NCBI RefSeq assembly: GCF_004791695.1
Contig: NZ_SRSO01000007.1
Location: 62,001 to 126,000 of the forward strand
Reading direction: 5' to 3'
DNA: 64,000 bases
Source of the DNA: Flavivirga rizhaonensis
GTDB lineage: Bacteria > Bacteroidota > Bacteroidia > Flavobacteriales > Flavobacteriaceae
A program made the position numbers and the translations under genes. Below are positions 25,580 through 35,714 of the stretch, in pieces (within the stretch, counting starts at the first letter, position 1; each line of letters starts with the position of its first letter). The notes under the pieces were generated by a model. The model saw only the letters and a list, made by a program, of their open reading frames with translations, had not been told where the DNA came from and did not search any database.

Positions 25580-27754
25580 ATGATGGAAATCGGAAAATGT
25601 TTACATGAGATTGCGAAGGAATATCGAAATTTAGAACCCATTATAGCTAGGATGAGGCAAAATCCAGAATTTAAAGCCAATACTTTTCTGCCTAACCCGC
25701 TATTACCAATTGCTCCAGCGATTGCTTATGGATATAGACCAAAAACCTGTCTTGATGCTTTAAGGGAACTTGAAAAGTACGAAATTTGGGCTGGTAATAA
25801 TAAGATTAAACAAAAGATTACCAAACTCTATACAGAGGGTTTTGTTAAACAATTTGATAATAATAATGTAATATGGATGGGTTGGAATTATTGGCAACCG
25901 TCTGGAAGGCTTTATGAAAAGGATAAAAGGAATATACAACTACTGTGTGCAGATGATAAAGAATTTGCAGACTTTATAAGAAACAATGGAGAGCCTTCTA
26001 TGGATATGGGAGGAATTGGATTAAACAAACAATTTTTTATTAATCATGGAAGAACAAATATACAAGGTAATGAAGTAATAGATGAAGATAATTTATCGGA
26101 AGATGTCAAATTATGTAGAAACTATTCTGACGGTGTATGGGATTTGTTATTTACGAGAAGCATAAATTATTTTAGAGAAGAAAGAAACCTTAATACGGTA
26201 GTTGATTTCATACGGGATCAATATCATGAATACCTAAACCATACTACATTTGAACAGAATCATGACATCCTTAAACCAATTGAAATTATTTTTGACCCTA
26301 GTGATGCTATGAAACCTAATGAAAGTACAGATATTCATTCATTTGTCATGACTTTAGATGAATTTGATTGCTTTTGGGGTTTTATGTTAAAGGAATATTC
26401 ATCATCAGATTTAGCTCAGCCTGAAGAATACGATAATGATGCAATAGTTAGTAAACTCATAGCAACTTGGGATAAAATTTCGAAAATGATTCTCAGTGAA
26501 ATGATTAATCAAGATGTTCTGAATATCATTACGAGATTTGCTAAAAAGTTAAACATTCCTAAGGATAGATACGACGAAGCCTATATAATTTTACAACACT
26601 TCTGTCTTCTCAAAAAATTTATGTTCGCAGATTGTCAATATGTAATTCCAATCGTATTCGGTAAACAAGTAAGCGTAATGTACCTGTCTTTTAAAAAGCC
26701 TATACCTCTTCCGATGGATGCTATTGAAGGATGGATGTCTATAGCTTATCAACTGTTTTCTTCATTATTTATTGAGCATTTATCAAATATTCAAAATTCA
26801 TATAAAGCAGAACAGGAAGCTGCTACTCAAAGAGAAATGTTAAGACACGCATTGCCAAAATTTGTTTTTAAACCATTAGAATATTTTTTAATTGATATCT
26901 TAAATACAAGTAATAATTTTGAGAAGAATAAAAATAAAGGCATTGAAACCATTGTCAAGAATACTGAAGCCGCATGGTTTCTGTCTGGTATTGGACAACA
27001 GCAACTAAAACAATATTCTGAATCAAAAGAAGCTATGAACAATGGTACTAGAGCAAACCTTAGAGGTATTTGTGAAACACTTGAGCAGGTTTTTGAAAAG
27101 GTAAAACCACTTTATATAAATGGTTTTACTGACCAATATGATGGTGTAAATAATAAGAATATACTTACTGAACTATTCGACACGTTTAGAAACAAACCAA
27201 AAAGTGGGTCAATTAGAGAGCAATTAAATAAGGACGAGCATATAACAATAGAGAAAGGTGAATATATTGAACATGAAAATGCTTTTGTTATTGGTAACGA
27301 AACGATTATCACAATGCATCTTTGGAATATTATTGAGAATTCACTACTCCATTCAGAAATTTCAGTGTCAGATGGTATTAAAATAGCTATTGAAATTTCA
27401 GAAGATGAAAGCAAAAATTCATGTTTAATGCTTCAATTTATATGTACTAATCCGACAATGGATAACGAAATTCTTCAAATATTGAATGGACTCTTTAAAA
27501 AACCATCCAGCACACAAGAATTTGAACAAATAAAAAATAAATTAAAGATAATTGCAAATTCAAAAATTGATCAATCTGGTTTCCAACATGAACATAGAGG
27601 AAGAGGTTTAATCGCTTTTGCTCAATATCTCAATGAATTATGGGGTTCAACCGAACAAGATGATCAATACGAAAATAAAAATATCTTTGGAGAATTCGAA
27701 CTTAATAGCCTATATCTAAAAACGAAGTTCTATTTTCCGAAATCAATGCAATAG
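25580..27754 (+). CDS. Large protein with histidine-kinase-type ATPase domain
   Basis: The 724-residue protein ends in a GHKL (histidine-kinase-like) ATPase domain. An N-box LWNIIENSLLHSE (near residue 580) and a G-box HRGRGLIAFAQYLNELWG (near 670) are clear, but the intervening G1 position reads CTNPTMDNE and lacks the DxGxG pattern. No standard H-box is seen before it; LRHALPKFVFKPLEYF (about 416-431) is the closest candidate. The first 400 residues match nothing I know and have no membrane helix, so a soluble sensor is expected. Two receiver-like proteins follow 1 bp and 8 bp apart, so a phosphorelay is likely. The input signal is unknown. Confidence 0.7.
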   Translation: MMEIGKCLHEIAKEYRNLEPIIARMRQNPEFKANTFLPNPLLPIAPAIAYGYRPKTCLDALRELEKYEIWAGNNKIKQKITKLYTEGFVKQFDNNNVIWMGWNYWQPSGRLYEKDKRNIQLLCADDKEFADFIRNNGEPSMDMGGIGLNKQFFINHGRTNIQGNEVIDEDNLSEDVKLCRNYSDGVWDLLFTRSINYFREERNLNTVVDFIRDQYHEYLNHTTFEQNHDILKPIEIIFDPSDAMKPNESTDIHSFVMTLDEFDCFWGFMLKEYSSSDLAQPEEYDNDAIVSKLIATWDKISKMILSEMINQDVLNIITRFAKKLNIPKDRYDEAYIILQHFCLLKKFMFADCQYVIPIVFGKQVSVMYLSFKKPIPLPMDAIEGWMSIAYQLFSSLFIEHLSNIQNSYKAEQEAATQREMLRHALPKFVFKPLEYFLIDILNTSNNFEKNKNKGIETIVKNTEAAWFLSGIGQQQLKQYSESKEAMNNGTRANLRGICETLEQVFEKVKPLYINGFTDQYDGVNNKNILTELFDTFRNKPKSGSIREQLNKDEHITIEKGEYIEHENAFVIGNETIITMHLWNIIENSLLHSEISVSDGIKIAIEISEDESKNSCLMLQFICTNPTMDNEILQILNGLFKKPSSTQEFEQIKNKLKIIANSKIDQSGFQHEHRGRGLIAFAQYLNELWGSTEQDDQYENKNIFGEFELNSLYLKTKFYFPKSMQ

Positions 27755-27755
27755 T

Positions 27756-28307
27756 ATGGCAAGTAAGAATAAAGAATATCAGATTTTATATATTATCCCA
27801 GAAGCGAATTCCGGACTCGTTAATATGGATCCCTTAATCAAGCAACTATGGAATGAATCAATTATAAACATAATACCAGTCAAAAATAAAACATCAAATG
27901 AATTGCCACATCTCTACTTTCTTATTAAGAAAGTAATTGATTCGTACAAATTGAACTTATATAATATTGTTATTATTGACGCTTTTTTATTACCGAAAAA
28001 AGAAGGAGTCATAAATAATTGCAAGTGGAATCCATCAGAAGATAATATGGACAACTTATTAAGTTTTAGCTGTAAAGATAATACTTTATTAAGTCTTCGC
28101 CTTACTAGTCTATTGCGCAGAAAGTTAACAAATTGCCCATTATTAATGGTTTCAACAGATAATGTTGAAATCTCACCATGGAACCTTTTCGAACTTTCTA
28201 AAGCTTTTAATGATCGCAAATATTGTACACTATACAATTGGAAAGATGAAAAACTTTTATCCAATTTTAGATCACTGTTGAAACCAAAATTATTAAATGG
28301 AAATTAA
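27756..28307 (+). CDS. Receiver-like protein (degenerate)
   Basis: This 183-residue protein looks like a single, altered response-regulator receiver domain. It has a first strand ILYIIPEANSGL without the usual acidic pair, a third strand YNIVIIDAFLLPK with an Asp in the phospho-acceptor position (near residue 71), and a fourth strand LLMVSTDN with the Ser/Thr position. No output domain follows. It starts 1 bp after the kinase-type gene, so translation is probably coupled. It may act as a phospho-sink, an adaptor or an inactive receiver; the assignment rests on strand pattern only. Confidence 0.5.
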   Translation: MASKNKEYQILYIIPEANSGLVNMDPLIKQLWNESIINIIPVKNKTSNELPHLYFLIKKVIDSYKLNLYNIVIIDAFLLPKKEGVINNCKWNPSEDNMDNLLSFSCKDNTLLSLRLTSLLRRKLTNCPLLMVSTDNVEISPWNLFELSKAFNDRKYCTLYNWKDEKLLSNFRSLLKPKLLNGN

Positions 28308-28315
28308 TATTCCTA

Positions 28316-30238
28316 ATGACAAATATAATGGGTAACGAGAAAAAGTTAAAAGTTGTTTTGATTGATAATAATCCACTTGATAGAGCCGTAATTGATGCTG
28401 TTTTCAATGCTGATAAGACAACCTTTGAATTACGTTATTCTTGTAGTCTTCTTGACAATAAAGTAGTAAGAGCAATTGGTTTGAACGATTTAAAAATCAT
28501 TCTGGAAAATTCTGATTTTAAAGAATATAAACCAAATATTGTACTATTAGATTTAGCATTAACGTCCCCTGGTTTGGATACCTTTAGGGATTCTGATTTT
28601 ACCGAAGAATTTTGGAAGGGTGGCTTATTCGCTTTATCTTCAAAAATTCTTGAATTGAAAAATATTATTGAACCGATTAAAATTGCCTCAATTTATTTTG
28701 GAGGAATTATTAATAAAAATTCTTCAATTAATTATAATAATTCAAAAGAGATAATTGATAAATATAATGGTCAAAATATAAAATCCGCAAATACGAAATT
28801 GGATTCCGCAGAGATAGAAATAATTAATAAAACAAGTGATTTCTATAAAGAGTCCTTAAAAATAGAAAGTGAAATACATTCATTAATAAAAACTTCAAAA
28901 TCCAATACAAATCTTCAAAACAAAAATAGAGAATTAGAAGAAAATGCTAAATCTTTTTTCAGGGAAGTTTACTCTGATCTTTCTGAAATAACAACAACTT
29001 TAACTCGTGCACCAGAACTGTTTGAGATGTTTTCATTAATAGCCTTGTATCCTCAAATTTGTTTTGGTATTATTTCGCATTTTGCCTCTATTCATAGAAA
29101 AGAGGTGTTGAGTATGATTCTATCGTTTAGATATCCATTATCGAAGCAAATTAAAACAAAGATTTTCTCTCCATTGATTTGTGATAAAGCTCATCTATTT
29201 GGGCTTAATAAAGAAACATATACGGAAAGATTGAAAGAAAGTTACATTGACTGGAAAAAGTATTCACATGAAAAATACTATTTAGCACCCTTTTCTAATA
29301 TACCAGTGGTTAAAGTCTCAAATAAGAAAGAATTTAGGTTATTTGAGTTTTTAAGAGAAATTAAAAGTGTATTTGAAAAATCTGATAGACTTGTAATCAT
29401 TTTTGATGAAACGGAAGTATTTATTAATGGATGGTCCAAACATCCAAATTATGATAACATCAATGATGTTCTTAGCACTAATGGTAATGACCATAAATTC
29501 GCTATGACTTTAAACTGGAGTCAACCTCTTAAGTTAAAAATATTGAAGGATAAATTTAATATTAAAGAACATACAAAATATTTTAATAGTTCTTTCATTA
29601 TTTACGTTCCTTCGATTGACATAAGTGTGAGAGAATTTTATGCAGATTTATCTGATCTTTCAAAAAATATTGAAAGTAGTATCGAACCAAATTCTACAGT
29701 TTTAGTAATTAGAGGTAAAGAGAAAAACTTTAAAAAAAACCTTATTAGAAAAATAACTTCTGGAGGTGATAAAATTTCAATATATGAGATTCCGAAGTAT
29801 GTTGAAGATGGTGATAAAAAACTAAACTTTAAGCTCTTCGATTCAATTATATTAAATACACTTTTAGCGTATGATACTAAAGATAAAATATATAAAGTGT
29901 TATTTGCTAATGATATTAATAGGTTACAAGACAATTTGAGGATTTTTGACTTTTTATCATTTGAAGATTATTTACACAAAAAATGTGACGGTGAAGTTTA
30001 TAGAAATATTATTTATACAAAAGAATTCATGCTCTTTAGAAAAGAAATAATTAATTCCAATTATTTTAATAAATTAGATAAATCTCCAGAAAATTTCTGG
30101 CAAGACTTTTGGAAAAATATTTCGAATATTTTGGAATCCAGAATAAATAAAATCGAGAATAGTTCTGAAATAACTAATAGGATTTTGCTGAATATTCTTG
30201 CTGATTCAAAGGTCGGAGACTCACCGCAAATGAAATAA
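28316..30238 (+). CDS. Receiver-domain protein with unknown 500-residue output
   Basis: The N-terminal 130 residues of this 640-residue protein resemble a receiver: KVVLIDNNPLDRAVIDAVF has the acidic start and helix, and PNIVLLDLALTSPG has the phospho-acceptor Asp. A helical, Lys/Asn-rich linker (about 150-225) follows. The C-terminal 400 residues form an unknown alpha/beta region with strands LVIIFDETEVF and STVLVIRGKEK; no DNA-binding, nuclease or cyclase signature is seen. A start at the second Met (28328) is possible. As the largest unexplained output in the operon it is the best effector candidate. Confidence 0.55.
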   Translation: MTNIMGNEKKLKVVLIDNNPLDRAVIDAVFNADKTTFELRYSCSLLDNKVVRAIGLNDLKIILENSDFKEYKPNIVLLDLALTSPGLDTFRDSDFTEEFWKGGLFALSSKILELKNIIEPIKIASIYFGGIINKNSSINYNNSKEIIDKYNGQNIKSANTKLDSAEIEIINKTSDFYKESLKIESEIHSLIKTSKSNTNLQNKNRELEENAKSFFREVYSDLSEITTTLTRAPELFEMFSLIALYPQICFGIISHFASIHRKEVLSMILSFRYPLSKQIKTKIFSPLICDKAHLFGLNKETYTERLKESYIDWKKYSHEKYYLAPFSNIPVVKVSNKKEFRLFEFLREIKSVFEKSDRLVIIFDETEVFINGWSKHPNYDNINDVLSTNGNDHKFAMTLNWSQPLKLKILKDKFNIKEHTKYFNSSFIIYVPSIDISVREFYADLSDLSKNIESSIEPNSTVLVIRGKEKNFKKNLIRKITSGGDKISIYEIPKYVEDGDKKLNFKLFDSIILNTLLAYDTKDKIYKVLFANDINRLQDNLRIFDFLSFEDYLHKKCDGEVYRNIIYTKEFMLFRKEIINSNYFNKLDKSPENFWQDFWKNISNILESRINKIENSSEITNRILLNILADSKVGDSPQMK

Positions 30239-30265
30239 TTATTTAAAGATTAAAAGTTCATAAAG

Positions 30266-30859
30266 ATGTCTAAAAATTATCACTTAACACCATGGCCTCT
30301 TGGGGCAATTTTAAGAGAAGCGCTAGCAATTATTGGAGAATTGAGAAATGTATTATTAATGTTTCTAAGCTCCATCATTTACCTTGTTTTTGTTGATTAT
30401 CTGCATAATGATTATAATTTCGGCGAGTCTCTGAAGAAAATTTGTTTATGGTTTATAGGTGAATCGTATAGCTCAGTTAATATTATCCCTTTGGAATTTA
30501 CTTGCTTTTTTTTAATTAAGCTATTAAGTTATTTTTTCTTTGGTTTAGCTTTATATATTATGTTAACATCATTAAGATCGGTTGCAAGTGCTATTGAGAA
30601 AGGAGATAAAGACAACAATAAAGTTAGGATTGAAGTGCATTCATATGATGAAGGATTAAAATTGTTGCGGAATAAAACTGAAATAATATATAGTAACCCG
30701 ACAAAATCAAAAAAAAAATTGTTTATAGGCATAATAATTACTATTCTATTATTATTTCCAATTGTAACTGGGTGTTTGGCTAAAAAGAATAAGACACCAA
30801 GTGAAGAAAACTTAAACAAATCAATTAGAGCTGTTGAAATTCCCCATAACTTATGGTGA
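30266..30859 (+). CDS. Three-helix membrane protein of the kinase-type operon
   Basis: A 197-residue protein with three predicted membrane helices: about 28-46 (NVLLMFLSSIIYLVFVDYL), 78-102 (FTCFFLIKLLSYFFFGLALYI) and 150-172 (LFIGIIITILLLFPIVTGCLA). A soluble loop of about 45 residues lies between the last two. It is 27 bp downstream of the receiver-domain gene and closes the operon. A small membrane protein at the end of a cytoplasmic signalling operon suggests a membrane effector or anchor. It faces the ABC transporter genes, which are on the other strand. Confidence 0.6.
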   Translation: MSKNYHLTPWPLGAILREALAIIGELRNVLLMFLSSIIYLVFVDYLHNDYNFGESLKKICLWFIGESYSSVNIIPLEFTCFFLIKLLSYFFFGLALYIMLTSLRSVASAIEKGDKDNNKVRIEVHSYDEGLKLLRNKTEIIYSNPTKSKKKLFIGIIITILLLFPIVTGCLAKKNKTPSEENLNKSIRAVEIPHNLW

Positions 30860-30986
30860 TATAACTCATATTGCAAATCCAGTATAAAGAACTATACGGG
30901 CTTTAGGCAGAGAAAAGTTCATTAGCGGTCAATTTTATAAGATAATCCAAAACCTAACAGGCTTATCCAAACTTAATCTTGTAATT

Positions 30987-32615
30987 TTAGTCATTCTCCA
31001 AGGCACTTAAAATACTCTTTTTTAAACCTACAAATTGTTCGGTAAACTCAAAACCTGAGACATCTTTTTCATTATTAATAATGAACTCTTTCTTACCTTT
31101 TTTCAGACCAACTATAACTTTATTTCCAATAATTATAGCCTCATTGATATCATGAGTAACAAAAACCGACGTTATTTTCCCATTGATTTTTTCATTAAAA
31201 AACCTCTGTAGTTTGTGTCTTGTAATAGCATCCAAAGCCCCAAACGGTTCGTCTAATAAAAGGAGAAGTGGTTTATTCGCAATGGCAGATGCTAGTGCTA
31301 ATCGTTGACGTTGTCCACCTGATAAATTAGAGGCTTTTTCAGTTAATTTATCCAATAACCCGAAATTTTTAATCAAATTAAGGGCTAATATCTTATCTTC
31401 AATGGCCCGAATATTATTACCTATAATTACATTTTCCCATATTGTAAGATTATCAAAAAGTGCTGGTTCTTGAAAGACTATGCCAATTGATGATGATACC
31501 TTATCAATTTCATTTGAATTTAACAGGACGGTTCCTATACTTTGAAGATCCCCATTATTAAAATGACCTATTGATTTCAATAATGTGGATTTTCCTGAAC
31601 CACTTTCACCCACAATTGAAAGAACAGAGCCAGTTTTCAACTCTACATTGAAATCATCAAAAACTTTAAAATCTGAATACCGAGCTGACAGGTTTCTAAT
31701 TTCCAAATCGGCTGCACTCGTTAATAAAATTTCTTGTTTATTAGTGCTAACTTCAGTTAGCATCTTAATTTTTTTAATTATGCTTTTCTTTTTAAAGTAA
31801 TATCGAACAGAGGAGAGCATTTTCCAAGTTGACGAAAGAATAAAATCATAGGTAATACCGAGAAATGAGAACACTAAAATTGAGGCCATCATTATATCGT
31901 CTCGTGCCTGATCAGAAGCCCTAAAAATCCTATAGCCAATACCCTCGCTCCACCAATGACTTGCCGAATATTCATATACTCCACTTAATTCCGCCACAGC
32001 GACTACAATTAAGCCTAAACTTAATGACGTCCTTAGGGCGGAAAGAATCGAGCTATTAATATGTGGAAGCATTATTTTAAATATCCAAGATATTTTATTA
32101 ACCCCTAGACTACGAGATCTCCAATATATCATTTGAGATACTTTTCTCGAACTTTCGTGGATTACAGCCCAAGTGACGCTAAATGAAGCCCATCCTATGA
32201 TAAAAAACTTTCCTGATTCTGCTAATCCAAATATATATATAACCAACGGCACGAGGGCTATGAAAGGGACGGCTCTTAAAATGAGGATGAACCCTTCAAT
32301 AAAAGTAGCAATAATCTTATTTCGTCCCGTTATAATTCCAAATAGAATACCGAGAGAAGACCCAACTGACCAACCAATTATCCATCTAGCACTTGATACG
32401 GATATGTCATGTAGCAAAATACCTTCATTAAATAAGAATTTTAATGCAATTAATATTGATCCAGAATCTGGTAAGAAAAACGCATAAGAAAGAAATTCAA
32501 TAAATATAAATAATAGGATGAATCCTAATATAAATTGAAATGCCTTTTTAAATTTCACTAGTCCTATTATACTATTTAACCCTAGTTTCATCAATTTCTT
32601 TAAGAAGTGATTCAT
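30987..32615 (-). CDS. Fused NitT/TauT-type ABC permease and ATPase
   Basis: This 542-residue protein joins two parts that are normally separate. An inner-membrane permease of the SsuC/TauC type occupies residues 1 to about 255, with six likely helices and the EAA loop RSRSLGVNKISWIFKIMLPH. An ABC ATPase occupies about 305-542, with Walker A GESGSGKST (near 335), Q-loop VFQEP, signature LSGGQRQRL (near 432), Walker B LLLLLDEPFGALDA (near 451) and switch His VTHD. The family imports nitrate, sulfonates, taurine or pyrimidine precursors. Its start overlaps the binding-protein gene by up to 44 bp, so the two are co-translated. Confidence 0.88.
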   Translation of the reverse strand: MNHFLKKLMKLGLNSIIGLVKFKKAFQFILGFILLFIFIEFLSYAFFLPDSGSILIALKFLFNEGILLHDISVSSARWIIGWSVGSSLGILFGIITGRNKIIATFIEGFILILRAVPFIALVPLVIYIFGLAESGKFFIIGWASFSVTWAVIHESSRKVSQMIYWRSRSLGVNKISWIFKIMLPHINSSILSALRTSLSLGLIVVAVAELSGVYEYSASHWWSEGIGYRIFRASDQARDDIMMASILVFSFLGITYDFILSSTWKMLSSVRYYFKKKSIIKKIKMLTEVSTNKQEILLTSAADLEIRNLSARYSDFKVFDDFNVELKTGSVLSIVGESGSGKSTLLKSIGHFNNGDLQSIGTVLLNSNEIDKVSSSIGIVFQEPALFDNLTIWENVIIGNNIRAIEDKILALNLIKNFGLLDKLTEKASNLSGGQRQRLALASAIANKPLLLLLDEPFGALDAITRHKLQRFFNEKINGKITSVFVTHDINEAIIIGNKVIVGLKKGKKEFIINNEKDVSGFEFTEQFVGLKKSILSALEND

Positions 32616-33618
32616 CGATGAAGACGGAATAATCTTTTGGCAAAACTATTTCTGGCTTCAATCCTTTTAACCATGTGTATTCAGATTCAATCCATTCTTC
32701 CATTAATGAAGTATTTAGGTAAACTTCAAAATTGGTCGTATTCATGAAGTCATCTAAATCACCTGCTTCTAGATTAAGCCATTGCTCTAACTTTCTTTGC
32801 GAGCCAGTTTTGTTTTCTTTAATTAATTCACTAGCTTTAATTAAGTCTTCCAACATTTCAACTAACTCATCTCGATTGTTTCTTAACTTTTCTTTAGTTG
32901 TAACAATATTAAAAGCTAATGTGTAAAGTGTGGAATCCAAAAGCACCTCTCCTTGTCCTCGGTCTTGATATTTTTCTATTTTAATACCTTCCTTATATTC
33001 TTTTTTTGCCTGGGTTATAAAAGGATCCCATAAAACTGCGGCTTCAATGTCACCGCTAAGTACTAATCTTTTAAGCTCAGCAGGCTTTCCATTAACTCTG
33101 ACAACGTCTTTTTCAGAAAGGCTGTGCTTCGCCAATAGTCTAGAAAGATATATTTCTCCAACAGTTCCCAATACAACACCAATTTTTTTCCCTTTTAGGT
33201 TTTCATAATTTTCGGAGATTTTTGTACTGCGGGTGGTAAATATTCGCACCCTATGATTCGAAGTAATAGTCGTTGCTAAAACAATCGGGTTATATCCTGC
33301 AGAAGCTAAATAAACCACAGGTGTAACTGCAATCGATCCAGCTTCTGCGGTTTCTTTTCCACTTCCTCTCAATGATGCGACTATATCTGGACCAGCTGGT
33401 AAAGACATTAAATTAAATTTGTAACTGTTGTCATCATATAGATTCTCAAGATAAGCAAGGTGACTTACCGCTGAGTAGGCAATTGGAAGTTCCCCAAAAA
33501 AGAGTTCTTCTTGTGATTCAGAAACTATTAAATCCTTGTCCTTGTTTAATTTTTTGCATCCTAGAAAACAGATAACTGCTAAAAGTGCTATCAATAATAT
33601 TTTGCTATATTTTTTCAT
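32572..33618 (-). CDS. NitT/TauT-type substrate-binding lipoprotein
   Basis: A 348-residue lipoprotein with lipid Cys at residue 21 (CFLGCKKLN) and the bilobed binding-protein fold of the SsuA/TauA/NMT1 class. Visible blocks are ETAEAGSIAVTPVVYLASAGYNPIVLATT, LKGKKIGVVLGTVGEIYLSRLL (the domain-crossing segment) and LSGDIEAAVLWDPFITQAKK. It delivers a small ligand to the fused transporter encoded downstream. As a lipoprotein it is tethered to the membrane. The ligand cannot be told; sulfonates, nitrate, pyrimidine precursors and other small anions are all transported by the family. Confidence 0.85.
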   Translation of the reverse strand: MKKYSKILLIALLAVICFLGCKKLNKDKDLIVSESQEELFFGELPIAYSAVSHLAYLENLYDDNSYKFNLMSLPAGPDIVASLRGSGKETAEAGSIAVTPVVYLASAGYNPIVLATTITSNHRVRIFTTRSTKISENYENLKGKKIGVVLGTVGEIYLSRLLAKHSLSEKDVVRVNGKPAELKRLVLSGDIEAAVLWDPFITQAKKEYKEGIKIEKYQDRGQGEVLLDSTLYTLAFNIVTTKEKLRNNRDELVEMLEDLIKASELIKENKTGSQRKLEQWLNLEAGDLDDFMNTTNFEVYLNTSLMEEWIESEYTWLKGLKPEIVLPKDYSVFIDESLLKEIDETRVK

Positions 33619-34617
33619 ATCTAAATTTTTTTATTGGCTCTATATTTTTTATCCACTTTAGATTAACCCAGTGATCAAATTCAAGATTTGCCAATGAATT
33701 GTAGCATTACATAGGCTTCAAGTCAAAGAAAAAGGCAGTCTTATTTATTTTCTCATTCTTTTCGACATAAACGATAATGTACGTTGTCAAACGAAAGTGG
33801 ATTGAGTTGGCTCTAAGTTAAGATATTAATTTAACATTTTGGTTAAGTAATTTTTTCTTTGTTTCTGTATTGTTTTTTCGTTTGTGACCTGTCTTTGCTT
33901 AAATAGGTGCGGTAAGGAACATAGCTTATACTTTTTAAATGTGTCTATTTGATTTATCAATTGTCCATAGTAAAAACTAAATCAATAATAAGTAGAATAT
34001 TTAATAATTTGATGAGGATACCTCCTCTAATTGACCTCATGATTACTTTTGGTTATGGATTAGCTGCTTGATTCTCTCCAAGAGGAACTTTTGGAACAAT
34101 TATTTCGCCTCCGCAACAGAGCGAGACTTTAATTTCATCACTTTTGTTAAGTCTTTCAATCTTTTACATATTAGTTGAATTTCTGGGTTCTGTCCTTTAG
34201 ATTTACAATCTGATTATTTAGGAGAAAAGATATTGTTTGGACGAGAGATATCTAATAGAAGATTCATAACTTCTATTTCGTAATAATTAGAAAAAAGAAT
34301 GGGGTGAACTATGGTTCTGTCTAGGCGAAAGGACTTCGATGCGAATTAGTCCCAATTCACATCTGTCAATAATAAATTTAATTAATCAAATTATGTAATT
34401 AATGAATGGAATGATTAAATACAGTTATCCTAGGATTAATCATCTGTTTCTTAAAAAAAATTAAAGATAAAAAATATTTAGATGAGATAGAACCAAATAT
34501 TATATATAGTATACAATTATATCTGTCAAATTGTGAAACCCTTTTATAATTATAAAATGAGATATTTTTACTATAATGGTTAACATATTGCAACCTTTAA
34601 TTTGGTATAATCGAAGT
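33619..34617. other. Non-coding stretch upstream of the ABC transporter
   Basis: One kilobase without a credible gene. The part next to 33618 should contain the transporter promoter. Around 34080-34200, read on the minus strand, short runs such as QNPEIQLICKRLKDLTK can be translated before stops, which suggests a decayed small gene of an element. The rest is AT-rich with no clear hairpins. Confidence 0.35.
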
Positions 34618-34689
34618 CTCCCTCCTCCGGAACCCATATAGTTTTTGCAGTGATATAGGATTTAGTTTTTCAAGAGAGCTAAGGGTAAC
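34618..34689. repeat. Att-like signature copy 2
   Basis: CTCCCTCCTCCGGAACC (34618-34634) is followed by TGATAT (34651-34656) and one AGGGTAAC unit (34682-34689). The first block is shared with copies 3 and 4; copy 1 shares only the later part. It marks the boundary between the transporter block and the IS982/Fic block. Confidence 0.5.
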
Positions 34690-34737
34690 TATAATTATTT
34701 ATTTTTATCTTAGAAAACGCTAAATTATTTTATTAAA

Positions 34738-35714
34738 ACCCGTTGTGCATTATGATTTAAAAGAAAAAAGTTGTTCATCTTACTGATAATCAGTAATTTG
34801 TTTTAGCTATAAAACATTAACGATGAACAACTTAAATGCAAATTACGAAAGAATATTGGAAGTATTAAGAGAAATATCAAAAGAACAGCTTTTAACTTAC
34901 CAAAGGCGTCAACCAAAACTTAGCGACTTAGAACTCATCAGTTTGAGTTTAACAGCTGAATTTATGGGAATAGATAGTGAAAATGACTTGTTTAGAAAAC
35001 TTCCAAAAGCGATATTAGAAAAAATAGAAAGAAGTGTCTATAATAGAAGAAGGCGAAAACTAGCTACTAATCTCAATAGTATTCGATTAACATTAGCTTC
35101 TTATTTCAATGAATTTGAAGACTATTTCGTCGTAGATAGTATGCCTTTGAAAGTTTGTAAATTATCACGAAGCTCTCGTTCAAAGATTTGTAAATAAGAT
35201 ACTTATGCACTTCCAGATAAAGGTTATTGTGCAGCACAAAGTTCTAATTATTATGGTTATAAACTACATGCAGTTTGCTCTGTAAATGGTATTTTTCAAA
35301 GTGTTGATTTGAGTCCTGCATCTGTACATGATGTGAATTATCTCAAAGATATTAAAGCCAAATAAGTGATTGTACCTTAATTGGAGACAGAGGGTATTTA
35401 TCAGCAGAAATACAGCTCAATTTGTTTGAAACCTGCAACATAAAGCTAAATACACCTATGAGAAGCAATCAAAAAAATTATAAAAGGCAACCTTATGTTT
35501 TTAGAAAAAAGAGAAAAAGAATAGAAACATTGTTCTCCCAATTATGCGACCAATTTATGATAAGACGTAATTATGCTAAGTCTTTTCAAGGATTTAAGAC
35601 TAGAATCTTATCTAAAATAGCTGCTCTAACAACCATTCAATATATTAACAAGTTCGTCTTTCATAGAAATATAAACAATATTAAAATTAGCATTATTTAA
35701 AATGCACAACGGGT
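34738..35714 (+). mobile_element. IS982-family insertion sequence, 977 bp, inactive
   Basis: Perfect terminal inverted repeats ACCCGTTGTGCATT (34738-34751) and its complement (35701-35714) bound the element. Outside them lies a 7-bp target duplication TATTAAA (34731-34737 and 35715-35721). ACCC ends and length near 1 kb fit the IS982 family. The intact ends and duplication show a clean insertion, but the transposase gene inside is broken. Confidence 0.88.
34823..35700 (+). pseudogene. Broken IS982-family transposase
   Basis: The first piece (34823-35197, 124 residues) runs from the ATG to VVDSMPLKVCK, containing the first catalytic Asp. A TAA at 35195 interrupts the frame, which then continues as DTYALPDKGYCAAQ and YYGYKLHAVCSV up to another stop near 35363. 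A frameshift there leads into DCTLIGDRGYLSAEIQ with the second Asp, and the last piece carries the Glu in RKRIETLFSQ. All three DDE residues are still readable, so the gene died by at least one nonsense change and one frameshift. Confidence 0.9.

Noticed and set aside
34399..34593. 64-residue minus-strand frame
   Set aside because: Tyr/Asn/Ile-rich composition of AT-rich non-coding sequence, no neighbours in an operon and no recognisable motif.
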